From NCBI GenBank assembly GCA_046331175.1, contig JAXLRI010000019.1:1-60889 (forward strand): DNA of 60,889 nucleotides. Direction: 5' to 3'. Positions 51,797 to 60,084 of this stretch are shown piece by piece. The first letter of the stretch is position 1, and each line of letters begins with the position of its first letter. A model generated the notes under the pieces. The model worked only from the letters and a program-made list of their open reading frames with translations. It did no database searches and was not told the origin of the DNA. The DNA comes from JAWKIW01 sp046331175 (lineage in GTDB: Bacteria > Actinomycetota > Acidimicrobiia > Acidimicrobiales > Acidimicrobilacustridaceae). The translations under genes were made by a program, and so were the position numbers.

Positions 51797-53352
51797 CACT
51801 TCAGCTTCGCCTCGGTGCCCGACGGCCGGACGACGATGCGCGTGCCGTCGGCCAGCACCAGCTCGGCGGCCCGACCCGACGGGGTGCCGGGGGGCGCGGG
51901 ATCGCCGGCCCGCCCGACGGCGACGCCCCCCAGCCGGGCCGGTGGGTCGTCCCGGAGGGCGGCGGTGACCGCGTCGCGATCACCGACCGCGGCGACGGGC
52001 AGCACGTGGCCGGCGGTGCGGTGGACGCCGTGCCGTCGGGCCAGGTCGTCGAGGGCGTCGTCGACGGTGCGGCCCCGCGCGGCCAGGTCGGCCGCCAGCG
52101 AGGCGAGGGCGACCGCGGCGGCGATGCCGTCCTTGTCGTGCACGTGCTCGCCCACCGCGAACCCCAGGGCCTCCTCGTAGCCGAAGACGAAGGCCTCGTC
52201 GGCGTGGTCGAGCACAGCTCGCATCACCCACTTGAACCCGGGCGGGGTCAGGACGTGGTGGGCCCCGTGGGCCGCCGCCACCGACGCCAGCAGGGTCGAA
52301 CCGGCATAGGTGGACACCACCAGGCGGCGCCGACCGTCGCCCGGCGCCGCCGGCTGGCCCGGATCGGAGAGCGAGAGGAGGTGGTCGCCGAGGAGGGCGC
52401 CCACCTCGTCACCCGAGAGCACCCGGAACCCACCGACGCCGGGCACCGCCGCCGCCAGCCGGTCGGCGTCGGGGTCGTGGGCCAGCACCAGGTCGGCGCC
52501 CACCCGGACCGCCAGCGTGAGCACCGCGTCCAGCGCGGCGCCGTCTTCGGGGTTGGGGGTCGCCACCGTCGGGAAGTCCGGGTCGGGCCGGGCCTGCTCG
52601 GCGACCACCGCCACGTCGGCGAAGCCGGCCCGGGCGAGGGCCGCCAGGCAGACCTCGCCACCGACCCCGTGCAGCGGCGTGTACGCGATGCGCAGCGCCC
52701 GGTCGCGCCCGCCGCCGGCCTCGCCGGGGCGGGCCGTGGCCAGCACGGCGTCGAGGTAGGCGTCGACCAGCACGTCGGGCGACACGGCCTCGACGGGGAC
52801 GGGCACGACCGAGGCCGGATCGCCCACGAGCCCGGCGGCGACGCGGGCGTCGAGCGGGGCGAGCAGCTGGGCACCGTCGGAGCCGTAGACCTTGATCCCG
52901 TTATCGCCGGCGGGGTTGTGGCTGGCGGTGATCATCACCCCGGCGGCGGCGCGGTGGTGCAGCACGCCGAAGGCCAGCAGCGGGGTCGGGACCGGCCCGG
53001 CCAGCAGCACCGCCGCCACCCCCCGCTCGGCGAGCACACCGGCGGCGTCGGCGGCGAGGGCCGCCGAGCGGTGCCGGGCGTCGTGGCCGAGGACCACCAC
53101 GGCGCCGGGCCCGACCTCGTCGGCCAGCGCCGCCGCGGCGAGCCGTGCCACCAGCCGGTTCATGCGCTGGGGCCCGGCACCCATGGCGGCCCGGAGGCCA
53201 GCGGTGCCGAAGGCGAGGTGGCCGGTGAACCGCTCGACCAGCTCCGGACCGCCGGCGGCGAGCAACCGGGCGGTCTCGTCGCGCGTGTCGGGGTCGGGAT
53301 CGGCGGCCAGCCAGCGCTCGGCGCGGGCCGCCGCCGCAGCGGTCGAGGTCAT
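51661..53352 (-). CDS. Phosphoglucomutase/phosphomannomutase (alpha-D-phosphohexomutase)
   Basis: 563 aa, four-domain phosphohexomutase. Phosphoserine loop TASHNPAGDNG (Ser144), metal loop AHDPDADRLA, sugar-binding GYEEALGF and phosphate-binding VRPSGTEAKLKCY near the C-terminus. The start FGTAGLRAAMGAG is typical of the PgmB/Pgm2-like long form. Interconverts hexose-1- and 6-phosphates for glycogen or cell-wall sugars. Divergent from the queuosine-salvage gene across 54 nt. Confidence 0.93.
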   Translation of the reverse strand: MTSTAAAAARAERWLAADPDPDTRDETARLLAAGGPELVERFTGHLAFGTAGLRAAMGAGPQRMNRLVARLAAAALADEVGPGAVVVLGHDARHRSAALAADAAGVLAERGVAAVLLAGPVPTPLLAFGVLHHRAAAGVMITASHNPAGDNGIKVYGSDGAQLLAPLDARVAAGLVGDPASVVPVPVEAVSPDVLVDAYLDAVLATARPGEAGGGRDRALRIAYTPLHGVGGEVCLAALARAGFADVAVVAEQARPDPDFPTVATPNPEDGAALDAVLTLAVRVGADLVLAHDPDADRLAAAVPGVGGFRVLSGDEVGALLGDHLLSLSDPGQPAAPGDGRRRLVVSTYAGSTLLASVAAAHGAHHVLTPPGFKWVMRAVLDHADEAFVFGYEEALGFAVGEHVHDKDGIAAAVALASLAADLAARGRTVDDALDDLARRHGVHRTAGHVLPVAAVGDRDAVTAALRDDPPARLGGVAVGRAGDPAPPGTPSGRAAELVLADGTRIVVRPSGTEAKLKCYLELVLPVGPTDDLIAVRTAADTRLAAVWADLAPRLSASGPSGP

Positions 53353-53406
53353 CAGCGGGTCATCGAGCGGTCGGGCGGCGGGGTGCGGTCGGCACGGTCC
53401 ACCATT

Positions 53407-54432
53407 GTGGCCGTGCCCCCGACCGCGACCGGAATCCTCGACCACGTGCGCCAGAGCTGCACCCGGGTGCTCGCCGCCGGCGGTCCGGTCCGGCTGGTGC
53501 CGAGCGCCGTCGACCCCGAGGCTCGCCTCCTGCTCGAGGAGCCGCCCGACCGCTCGACGGGAGGGACCGGACCCGAGACGGCGACGGCGGGCTCGGCGGC
53601 CGACGCCGAGGACCCCTGGGCGGTCGCCGGCGGGGACGACGAGGCGCGGGCCGCCACGGTGCTCGCCCTGTCGGCGGTGAACTTCGGGTCGGGGTGGCAC
53701 CCCGTCGTCCGCAAGCTGCCCGGCTGCTCGGGGGCCGTCACCATGGCCACCCACCTCCGCCGCCACCTGGCGACCGGGGGGCCGCCCACCGCCGACCGCC
53801 TCGCCGCGTGGACGCCGGCCACGGCGCACCGGGTGTTCGACCAGCCCGAGGGCGGACCGGCCGACGACCTCATGGCCGCCTTCGCCGACGCCCTCGGGCA
53901 GCTCGGCCGGCTGGTGGCCGACGAGCACGGCGGCTCGTTCACGGCGCTCGTCGCGGCCGCCGACGGCTCGGCCGACCGGCTGGTGGGCGCGCTCGGCACG
54001 CTGCCGACCTTCCACGACGTGGCGGTGCTCGACGGGCAGGAGGTCGCCTTCTACAAGCGGGCCCAGCTGGCCGTCGCCGACCTGGCCCGCGCCTTCGGCG
54101 GACGGGGGCTCGGCGCGTTCGCCGACCTCGACCGGCTCACCGCCTTCGCCGACAACCTCGTCCCCCACGTCCTGCGCCTCGACGGCGTCCTCACGTTCGA
54201 CCCGACGCTGCTGGCCACCATCGAGGCGGGTGCGCTCCTGCCCGCGGGCGGTCCCGACGAGGTGGCCATCCGCGCCGGCGCCGTGGTCGGGGTCGAGGCG
54301 CTGGCGGCGGCGACCACCAGGCTGGGACGGCCGGTGCCTCCCCACGAGCTCGACCGGCGGCTGTGGCTCCGCGGTGGCCGCCCGGCCGCCAAGGCCCACC
54401 CCCGCCCCCGGGCGCGCTCCCCGTTCTACTGA
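53407..54432 (+). CDS. Queuosine-salvage nucleoside/nucleotide glycosylase (Qng1, DUF2419)
   Basis: 341 aa from the GTG at 53407. DUF2419 signatures: VRLVPSAVDPEARLL near the N-terminus, LALSAVNFGSGWHP (the family's NFxFW region), VAFYKRAQLAVADLARAF, LDRLTAFADNLVPHVLRLDG and GPDEVAIRAGAVVGVEAL. Qng1/DUF2419 proteins release queuine from queuosine-5'-phosphate. Here it would recycle the base for tRNA modification, next to a biosynthetic queF 8 kb away. ATT/GTG choices at the start are uncertain by a few codons. Confidence 0.85.
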   Translation: MAVPPTATGILDHVRQSCTRVLAAGGPVRLVPSAVDPEARLLLEEPPDRSTGGTGPETATAGSAADAEDPWAVAGGDDEARAATVLALSAVNFGSGWHPVVRKLPGCSGAVTMATHLRRHLATGGPPTADRLAAWTPATAHRVFDQPEGGPADDLMAAFADALGQLGRLVADEHGGSFTALVAAADGSADRLVGALGTLPTFHDVAVLDGQEVAFYKRAQLAVADLARAFGGRGLGAFADLDRLTAFADNLVPHVLRLDGVLTFDPTLLATIEAGALLPAGGPDEVAIRAGAVVGVEALAAATTRLGRPVPPHELDRRLWLRGGRPAAKAHPRPRARSPFY

Positions 54433-54455
54433 CGGCTGCTTCTACTGACGGCTGC
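54424..54455. repeat. Perfect 16-bp tandem duplication across the qng1-like stop
   Basis: TTCTACTGACGGCTGC twice in tandem (54424-54439, 54440-54455); the stop codon lies in the first copy. Confidence 0.85.
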
Positions 54456-54471
54456 CGACGGCCCCGTCGGC
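54454..54471 (+). terminator. Hairpin after the Qng1-like gene
   Basis: GCCGAC-GGCCCC-GTCGGC, 6-bp arms, 22 nt after the stop. The whole 54433-54755 gap (323 nt) holds this hairpin, a promoter and no gene. Confidence 0.45.
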
Positions 54472-54620
54472 GGGCCGCCGGATCGGGCGCCGTCGGGCGG
54501 CAACCTGCGGACCAGCTGGTGCCGATACCCCCGGGGGTGATCCGGACGACCCACGCAGATGGTGCGAACGACCCGTTTCGTCGGGGGCGACCCCCGCCGA
54601 TCACTCAGGGGGCACCAGAC

Positions 54621-54650
54621 TTGGAACCAGACTCAAGACTTGCTCAAGAT
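54621..54650 (+). promoter_or_regulatory. Promoter of the solute-binding protein gene
   Basis: An AT-richer island with -35 TTGGAA (54621-54626), 18-nt spacer and -10 CAAGAT (54645-54650). AGACT and CAAGA motifs are repeated inside. The start codon is about 100 nt downstream. Confidence 0.45.
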
Positions 54651-54755
54651 GTCGGCGGGGCCGTTCAGGGCACCGCGTCGACACGCCGATCCACCGTTGG
54701 CGACGGGGACCCAGGTGGGCCCCGACCGGTGCGGGACACGAGGAGCCGAACGACG

Positions 54756-56420
54756 ATGACGAACCGAACGAGGGCGCGCAGCACCTGGCCGGTGGCCGCC
54801 ACGCTGGCGGTGGCGCTGCTGGCGGTGGCCGCCTGCGGGTCGAGCGGCTCGAACCAGGACTCGAGCAGCCAGGCCACCGCCGCCCCGACCTCGGGCGTGG
54901 CCGGGGCCCAGACCTCGGGCCCGCCCGACGGCACCACCCCCCAGATCGGCGGCAAGGTCGTCTACGGCATGGAGGCCGAGGCCGACGGCGTCGATCCGAG
55001 CCGGCTCCCCCTGGCGGTGTCGGGCAACCTGCTCGCCTCGGCGGTGTTCGACTCGCTCGTCACCCTCGACGCCGACGGCAACAACGTCCCGTACCTCGCC
55101 AAGTCGATCGAGCCCAGCGCCGACTACAAGACCTGGACCATCACGCTGCCCGCCGGCCTCACCTTCACCAGCGGCACGCCGCTCGACGCCGAGGCCGTCA
55201 AGGCCAACCTCGAGGCCTACCGGAAGTCGGCGGTCTCGGGCGCGGCGCTGAAGGTGATCAGCGACGTGAAGGTGACCGACCCCACCACCGTCGTGGTCTC
55301 CCTGTCCATCCCGTGGGTGCGCTTCAACGACGCCTTCGGCACCCAGATCGCCTACGTGATGGACCCGGCGATGCTCGCCGACCCGACGCTCGGCCTGAAG
55401 CCGATCGGGTCGGGCCCGTTCATCTTCGACAGCCACACCACCAACGAGTCGTGGAGCTTCAAGCGCAACCCGAACTTCCGCCTGCCGAACCTCCCCCGCC
55501 TCGACGCCATCGAGTTCCGACCCATCCCCGACGACGCCGCCCGCCTGGCCGCCCTCGAGAGCGGCGACGTCGACATCATGCAGACCAACCGCCCCGACCA
55601 GATCCTCCAGCTGCGCGACAACACCACGTACAAGAAGGTCGAGTTCTCCAACGGCGAGAAGGACTTCCTCGTGATGAACACGACGAAGCCGCCCTTCGAC
55701 AACCTCAAGGCCCGCCAGGCCGTCGCCTACGGCGCCAACGTCCCGGCGTGGCTGTCCGACGTGAACAAGGGCGTGAAGCCGCCGGCCTACGGCCCGATGG
55801 TGCCCGGCCAGCCCGGCTACCAGCCCGGCAACACCACCGGCCTCCCCCAGTACGACCCGGCCAAGGCCAAGCAGCTGGCCCAGGAGTACCAGGCCGAGAC
55901 GGGCAAGCCGCTCGAGTTCGAGTACGTCGCCCGTGACGACACCTCCAGCCTCCGCGACGCCCAGTTCTTCGTGCAGAACTGGACCGATGCCGGGATGAAG
56001 GTCACCCTCAAGGGCTACCCGCAGACCCAGCTGATCGCCCAGACCGCCACCGGCAACTACCAGCTGTCCGAGTGGCGCCTGTTCGGCATGCCCGACCCCG
56101 ACGCCGACTCGTACTTCTGGCGCTCCTCGAGCATCGTGCCGGCACCGGGCGTGTCGCTGAACTTCCCCCGCTACTCGAGCCCCGAGGTCGACGCCGCCCT
56201 CGACACGGCGGTCGGCACCACCGACGAGGCCACCCGGGCGCAGGCCTACACCACCCTCCAGGACAACTTCGGCAAGAACGTGCCCTACCTCTGGCTCGGC
56301 CGCACCGACTGGATGATGGCCGCCAGCCCGAGCGTGAACGGCATCTACGTGTCGGTGAACGGCTCGATCCAGACCCTCGGCCCGAAGACCTGGCTCGCCG
56401 AGCTCTGGAAGTCGCGCTAG
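54756..56420 (+). CDS. ABC transporter substrate-binding lipoprotein, family 5 (peptide/nickel type)
   Basis: 554 aa. Signal sequence with lipobox LAVAAC (Cys27), Ser/Thr/Gly linker, then an SBP_bac_5 domain: SVFDSLVTLDADG-like AVFDSLVTLDADGNNVPYLA, WTITLPAGLTFTSGTPLDAEA, KPIGSGPFIF, SFKRNPNFR and AVGTTDEATRAQAY. Binds oligopeptides or other ligands outside the membrane. No permease or ATPase genes are nearby, so it is an orphan component. GAGGAG precedes the ATG by about 11 nt. The VOC gene follows 9 nt after the stop. Confidence 0.92.
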   Translation: MTNRTRARSTWPVAATLAVALLAVAACGSSGSNQDSSSQATAAPTSGVAGAQTSGPPDGTTPQIGGKVVYGMEAEADGVDPSRLPLAVSGNLLASAVFDSLVTLDADGNNVPYLAKSIEPSADYKTWTITLPAGLTFTSGTPLDAEAVKANLEAYRKSAVSGAALKVISDVKVTDPTTVVVSLSIPWVRFNDAFGTQIAYVMDPAMLADPTLGLKPIGSGPFIFDSHTTNESWSFKRNPNFRLPNLPRLDAIEFRPIPDDAARLAALESGDVDIMQTNRPDQILQLRDNTTYKKVEFSNGEKDFLVMNTTKPPFDNLKARQAVAYGANVPAWLSDVNKGVKPPAYGPMVPGQPGYQPGNTTGLPQYDPAKAKQLAQEYQAETGKPLEFEYVARDDTSSLRDAQFFVQNWTDAGMKVTLKGYPQTQLIAQTATGNYQLSEWRLFGMPDPDADSYFWRSSSIVPAPGVSLNFPRYSSPEVDAALDTAVGTTDEATRAQAYTTLQDNFGKNVPYLWLGRTDWMMAASPSVNGIYVSVNGSIQTLGPKTWLAELWKSR

Positions 56421-56429
56421 ACCGGCGCG

Positions 56430-57077
56430 GTGACCGCCGCCGGACCCGTCCTCACCGCCGTCACCGTCGGTGACCCGCCCGAGGCGTGGCGGGCCGCCGG
56501 GTTCACGGTCGACGACGACGGCCGCTGCCGCATCGGCACCGTCGCCGTCCACCTGGTCGGCCGGGACGCCGGCAAGCGCATCCTCGGCTGGTCGTTCGAC
56601 GGCCTGACCGGCTTCGACGGCGAGACCGGTGTCGACGGAGACCTCGACGGGCTGGTCACCAGCGCGTCCCCCGCTCCCGCCGGACCGGCGCCCACCCACC
56701 CCAACGGCGTCGAGCGGATCGACCACGTCGTGGTGCTGACGCCCGACCGCGACCGCACCATCGCCGCCTTCACCGCCGCCGGGCTCGAGCCCCGGCGCAG
56801 CCGCGAGACCGACACCTACGGCGCCCCCATGGTCCAGACCTTCTTCCGCGCCGGTGAGGTGATCGTCGAGCTGATCGGCACGCCCGAGCCGATGGGCGAC
56901 GGGCCCGCCGGCTTCTTCGGGCTGGCCCACACCTGCGCCGACCTCGACGCCACCGCAACCCTGCTCGACGGCCACGTCGGTGTGGTCAAGGACGCCGTCC
57001 AGCCCGGACGTCGCATCACGACGCTGCGCCACAAGGACCTCGGCATGTCGGTCGCCACGGCGTTCATGAGCCGCTGA
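56430..57077 (+). CDS. VOC-superfamily (glyoxalase/dioxygenase-like) protein
   Basis: 215 aa, GTG start 9 nt after the solute-binding protein stop. Two related halves: an N-terminal divergent VOC-like unit (about 1-90) and a C-terminal glyoxalase-like unit (about 95-212) with ERIDHVVVLTPD (His ligand), AGEVIVELIG (Glu) and FGLAHTCADLD (His). A metal-binding isomerase, lyase or dioxygenase; substrate unknown. Cotranscription with the SBP could point to processing of its ligand (weak inference). Confidence 0.82.
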   Translation: MTAAGPVLTAVTVGDPPEAWRAAGFTVDDDGRCRIGTVAVHLVGRDAGKRILGWSFDGLTGFDGETGVDGDLDGLVTSASPAPAGPAPTHPNGVERIDHVVVLTPDRDRTIAAFTAAGLEPRRSRETDTYGAPMVQTFFRAGEVIVELIGTPEPMGDGPAGFFGLAHTCADLDATATLLDGHVGVVKDAVQPGRRITTLRHKDLGMSVATAFMSR

Positions 57078-57086
57078 GCGGCGAAC

Positions 57087-57092
57087 TAGCCT
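57087..57092 (+). promoter_or_regulatory. -10 box (TAGCCT) of the 57102 gene
   Basis: TAGCCT, 9 nt before the ATG at 57102. Confidence 0.4.
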
Positions 57093-57101
57093 CACCCCGC
57101 C

Positions 57102-57722
57102 ATGCTCGACCACGTGTTCACCGACGCCATCGGCGCCCTGCGCGACGCCTTCGAGAACGCGCTGCTCGAGCGCCAGGCGTTCGAGGAGCGCTTCCAGGTC
57201 GACGTCTTGCTCGGCGACATGACGTGGGAGACGAGCTACGGCCTGCCGGGTGAGGGGCTGCCGCCGCGGGTGCAGGCCGACATCACGCTCGACTGGCCCA
57301 CCTGGGCCCAGACCGCGTACCGGTCGTGGTACATCGGCGAGCCGATGGACGAGCCGCCCCGCATCGAGATCGAGATCGTGCTGCGGGTGCAGCGGCTGGC
57401 GTCGAGCCCCGAGCCCTCCGAGCTGCTCGCCGCGCTGCCCAAGCAGAGCCCGGCCATCGGCAACGAGCGGCTCGAGCGGTCGGGCCCGACCATCGAGACC
57501 GTCTTCGGCTCCGAGCTCACCGATCCCGAGTTCGCCATCGAGGTCTCCTACGAGGGCTCGTACGAGCTCGACGAGGCCACGTTGGCCGACGGCTCGATCC
57601 TCGACGACCACTTCTCGGCCATGGGCGGGTGGATCTCGTCCACCCTCGTACGGGTCGGCGACCTCACCTTCGACTTCCTGCCCCCGCTCGACGAGAACCC
57701 CTTCGACCCCCTCGACGGCTGA
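57102..57722 (+). CDS. Acidic hypothetical protein
   Basis: 206 aa. No signal peptide, TM or cysteine. An amphipathic N-terminal helix (DHVFTDAIGALRDAFENALL), then an acidic, aromatic-containing mixed alpha/beta body (TLDWPTWAQTAYRSWYIGEP; RIEIEIVLRVQRL; FAIEVSYEGSYELDEATL) and a D/E/P-rich end. The even spacing of beta-strand-like segments suggests a small beta-rich domain. No family recognised. Own -10 box, upstream of the enoyl-CoA hydratase gene. Confidence 0.7.
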   Translation: MLDHVFTDAIGALRDAFENALLERQAFEERFQVDVLLGDMTWETSYGLPGEGLPPRVQADITLDWPTWAQTAYRSWYIGEPMDEPPRIEIEIVLRVQRLASSPEPSELLAALPKQSPAIGNERLERSGPTIETVFGSELTDPEFAIEVSYEGSYELDEATLADGSILDDHFSAMGGWISSTLVRVGDLTFDFLPPLDENPFDPLDG

Positions 57723-57760
57723 CCACGGTCGGCCGCCCCGATCCTGACCGGAGCCCCGCC

Positions 57761-57814
57761 GTGACCGATCCGCCCGCCGTGACCGATCCGCCCGTCGTGA
57801 CCGATCTGCCCACC
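57761..57814 (+). repeat. Three 18-bp tandem repeats carrying GTG start codons
   Basis: GTGACCGATCCGCCCGCC and two variants in a row (57761, 57779, 57797), each beginning with an in-frame GTG and encoding V-T-D-P-P-A, V-T-D-P-P-V, V-T-D-L-P-T. GGAG 7 nt before the first favours it as the start. Confidence 0.85.
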
Positions 57815-58585
57815 GAGGGCGTCCTGCTCGCCGAGGTCACCGACCGGGTGGCCACCATCACCTTGAACCGGCCCGAGGCCCGCAACGCGCTGAACCGCGA
57901 GGTCCAGCGCCGCCTGCCCCAGCTCGTCGAGGCCCTCGACGACGACCCCGGCGTCGACGTGCTGATCCTGACGGGTGCCGACCCCGCCTTCTCCGCCGGC
58001 GTCGACCTCAAGGAGCTGGGCCAGGGCTCGACCGAGCTGGTGCTGCCCAAGGAGCAGCGGGGGCCCCTGCCGCCGCACACCAAGCCGATCATCGGCGCCG
58101 TCAACGGCGTGGCGATCACCGGCGGCTTCGAGCTGGCACTGGCGTGCGACCTGCTCGTGGCCTCCGAGCGCGCCCGCTTCGCCGACACCCACGCCCGGGT
58201 CGGGGTCATGCCGGGCTGGGGCCTGACCGTGCTGCTCCCCCAGGCCGTCGGCGTGCGCCGGGCGCGCGAGCTGTCGGCCACCGGCAACCAGCTCGATGCC
58301 GACACCGCGCTGGCGTGGGGTCTGGTGAACCACGTGGTGCCCCACGACGACCTGCTGCCGTTCTGCCGCTCGCTGGCCGCCGACATCGTGTCGAACAACC
58401 AGGCGGGCGTGCGCCGGATGCTCGCCACCTACGAGGAGGGCTCGCGGGGCACCGCCGACGAGGCGTGGGCGCTCGAGGCCCGCGTGGCGCGCGAGTGGGC
58501 CGCCGCCTCCCTCGACCCGGCCGAGGTCGAGCGGCGCCGCCAGGGCATCCTCGCCCGCGGCCGCGACCAGCTGGGCGACGGCTGA
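57761..58585 (+). CDS. Enoyl-CoA hydratase/isomerase (crotonase) family protein
   Basis: 274 aa. Crotonase fold: ITLNRPEARNALNREVQ, oxyanion-hole AFSAGVDLKELG and GVAITGGFELALACD. The first catalytic Glu (ECH Glu144) is present in GGFELAL, but the position of Glu164 is occupied by His in DTHARVGVMPGWG; homologues with this THARVG(V/L)MPGWG form are common in actinobacteria and may be isomerases, weak hydratases or regulators. The start region contains three tandem GTG-bearing repeats. Confidence 0.9.
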   Translation: MTDPPAVTDPPVVTDLPTEGVLLAEVTDRVATITLNRPEARNALNREVQRRLPQLVEALDDDPGVDVLILTGADPAFSAGVDLKELGQGSTELVLPKEQRGPLPPHTKPIIGAVNGVAITGGFELALACDLLVASERARFADTHARVGVMPGWGLTVLLPQAVGVRRARELSATGNQLDADTALAWGLVNHVVPHDDLLPFCRSLAADIVSNNQAGVRRMLATYEEGSRGTADEAWALEARVAREWAAASLDPAEVERRRQGILARGRDQLGDG

Positions 58586-58684
58586 TCGGCTCGTCCCGAC
58601 GCTCGGCGGCCACCGATCCGTCGTCTCGCCCCTCGAGCCGCGACCGATCCCGTCGAGCGTCAGGCGCGCCGTCGACGACCGGGG

Positions 58685-59095
58685 TCAGGCGACCCGACCG
58701 GCGGCGGGCCAGGACAGGCGGTGGGGGTCCAGCCGCCGGGCCACGGCCCGCAGGACCACTCCGAGGGCGACGAGCGCCAGCGCGGCGACGAGCGTGGGGC
58801 CGAACCAGGGGCCGACGCCCGTGCGGGGCAGCGTCCCCGCCCGAGCGGCCGGCGTGCTGGGAGCGGCGACCGGCTCGGTGGCCCCCACCGAGATCGTCAC
58901 GGGCGGCACCGCCCGCTCGGGGACCTGCACGGTCAGCTGCTGGTCGACGCCCTTGGCCGGTGCCGGGTCGGGGGCCGACTGGGCCGACGCCGGCGCAGCC
59001 GTCCCGAGGACCCCGAGCACGCCCAGCGCCGCGAGGACCACGAGGAGCGCCAGGAGCGCCGTGGACACCGCCGCCGGGTACGCCATCCGCCTCAT
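58685..59095 (-). CDS. Very small LPXTG cell-wall-anchored protein
   Basis: 136 aa. Signal peptide (hydrophobic 10-32, likely cleavage after TAAPASA near 38), a mature part of only about 50 residues (Val/Pro/Thr-rich, DQQLTVQVPERAVPPVTISV), then LPRTG (89-93), a hydrophobic helix (about 96-117) and basic tail (RAVARRLDPHR). A class C/E sortase substrate by layout; no sortase gene in the window. Tail after the arginines is longer than usual. Confidence 0.82.
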   Translation of the reverse strand: MRRMAYPAAVSTALLALLVVLAALGVLGVLGTAAPASAQSAPDPAPAKGVDQQLTVQVPERAVPPVTISVGATEPVAAPSTPAARAGTLPRTGVGPWFGPTLVAALALVALGVVLRAVARRLDPHRLSWPAAGRVA

Positions 59096-59157
59096 GCCCC
59101 GAGTCTGGCAGACGCCTCGCCAGAGGGCGTGGTGGGCCGTGGGGTCGACCGCCGGGC

Positions 59158-60009
59158 TCAGAACGTGTCGGGCCGGGGCAGGAGGTCGTCGAAGTCGGGG
59201 TCGCGCTTGTCGCCCTTGGCCCCGAAGCTCTCGAGCATGTCGGCGGGCTGGAACATGCCCGTCTGCCAGGTGGCGATGTGGTTGAGGGCGTCGTCGACGG
59301 AGTGGTCGCGGGCGTAGGTGAGCATCTGCTTCGACCCGTACATGGCCAGCGGGCTCTTGGACGAGATCTCCTGGGCGATCTCGAGGACCCCGGCCACGAG
59401 GGACTCGTGGTCGGCGAAGACCTCGTTGACCAGGCCCACCTGGTAGGCGCGGTCGGCGGGGAGCCGGTGGCCGCGGTAGGCCATCTCGCGCGCGATGCCG
59501 TCGGGGATGATCTTGGGGAGGCGCTGCAGCGTGCCGACGTCGGCGGTCATGCCGATGTTGATCTCCTGCACGCAGAAGAAGGCGTCGGCGGTGGCGTAGC
59601 GCAGGTCGCAGGCCGACACCATGTCGACGGCGCCGCCGATGCACCCGCCCTGGATGGCGGCGAGCACCGGCATGCGGGCCTTCTCGAGGCAGGTGAAGGA
59701 CTCCTGCAGCAGGAGCACCGTCTCGCGCAGATAGGCGCGCTGGCGGCCGGCCTCGGTCGAGAGGCCGTCCTGCTTGGGGGGCGCGCCGGCGCCGCTGGCG
59801 AACACGGCGAGGTCCATGCCGGCCGAGAAGTGCTTGCCCGTCGACGAGATCACGATGGCCCGGGCCGAGCCCTCGGCGTCGATCCCCCGGACGATCTCGG
59901 GCAGCTCCATCCAGAACTCGCGGGTCATGGAGTTCAGCGCCTCGGGGCGCTTGAGCTGCAGGTGGGCGACCTTGCCCTCCTGGGTGACGTCGAAGCAGGT
60001 GTGGCCCAT
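59158..60009 (-). CDS. Delta3,5-delta2,4-dienoyl-CoA isomerase (ECH1-like)
   Basis: 283 aa from the ATG at 60009. Crotonase fold with the three acidic catalytic residues of dienoyl-CoA isomerases: Asp129 (CIGGAVDMVSACDLRY), Glu149 (FFCVQEINIGM) and Asp157 (TADVGTLQRLPKI); oxyanion loop HFSAGMDLAVF. Shifts conjugated double bonds of unsaturated fatty acids into the beta-oxidation path. Frame is open upstream into repeats with no coding character. Downstream (minus) is the LPXTG gene. Confidence 0.9.
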   Translation of the reverse strand: MGHTCFDVTQEGKVAHLQLKRPEALNSMTREFWMELPEIVRGIDAEGSARAIVISSTGKHFSAGMDLAVFASGAGAPPKQDGLSTEAGRQRAYLRETVLLLQESFTCLEKARMPVLAAIQGGCIGGAVDMVSACDLRYATADAFFCVQEINIGMTADVGTLQRLPKIIPDGIAREMAYRGHRLPADRAYQVGLVNEVFADHESLVAGVLEIAQEISSKSPLAMYGSKQMLTYARDHSVDDALNHIATWQTGMFQPADMLESFGAKGDKRDPDFDDLLPRPDTF

Positions 60010-60084
60010 GGTCCCCCCTGGACGCTGGCCGGCCCGCCGGGCGCGGGCCGCTGCCGAGCAGGGTAGGCCCCCCGCCCGACCCAT

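Noticed and set aside
51146..51799. Minus-strand ORF of 217 aa opposite the PhyH-like gene
   Set aside because: Composition is that of a shadow frame, and the plus-strand frame has RBS and coding-type third positions.
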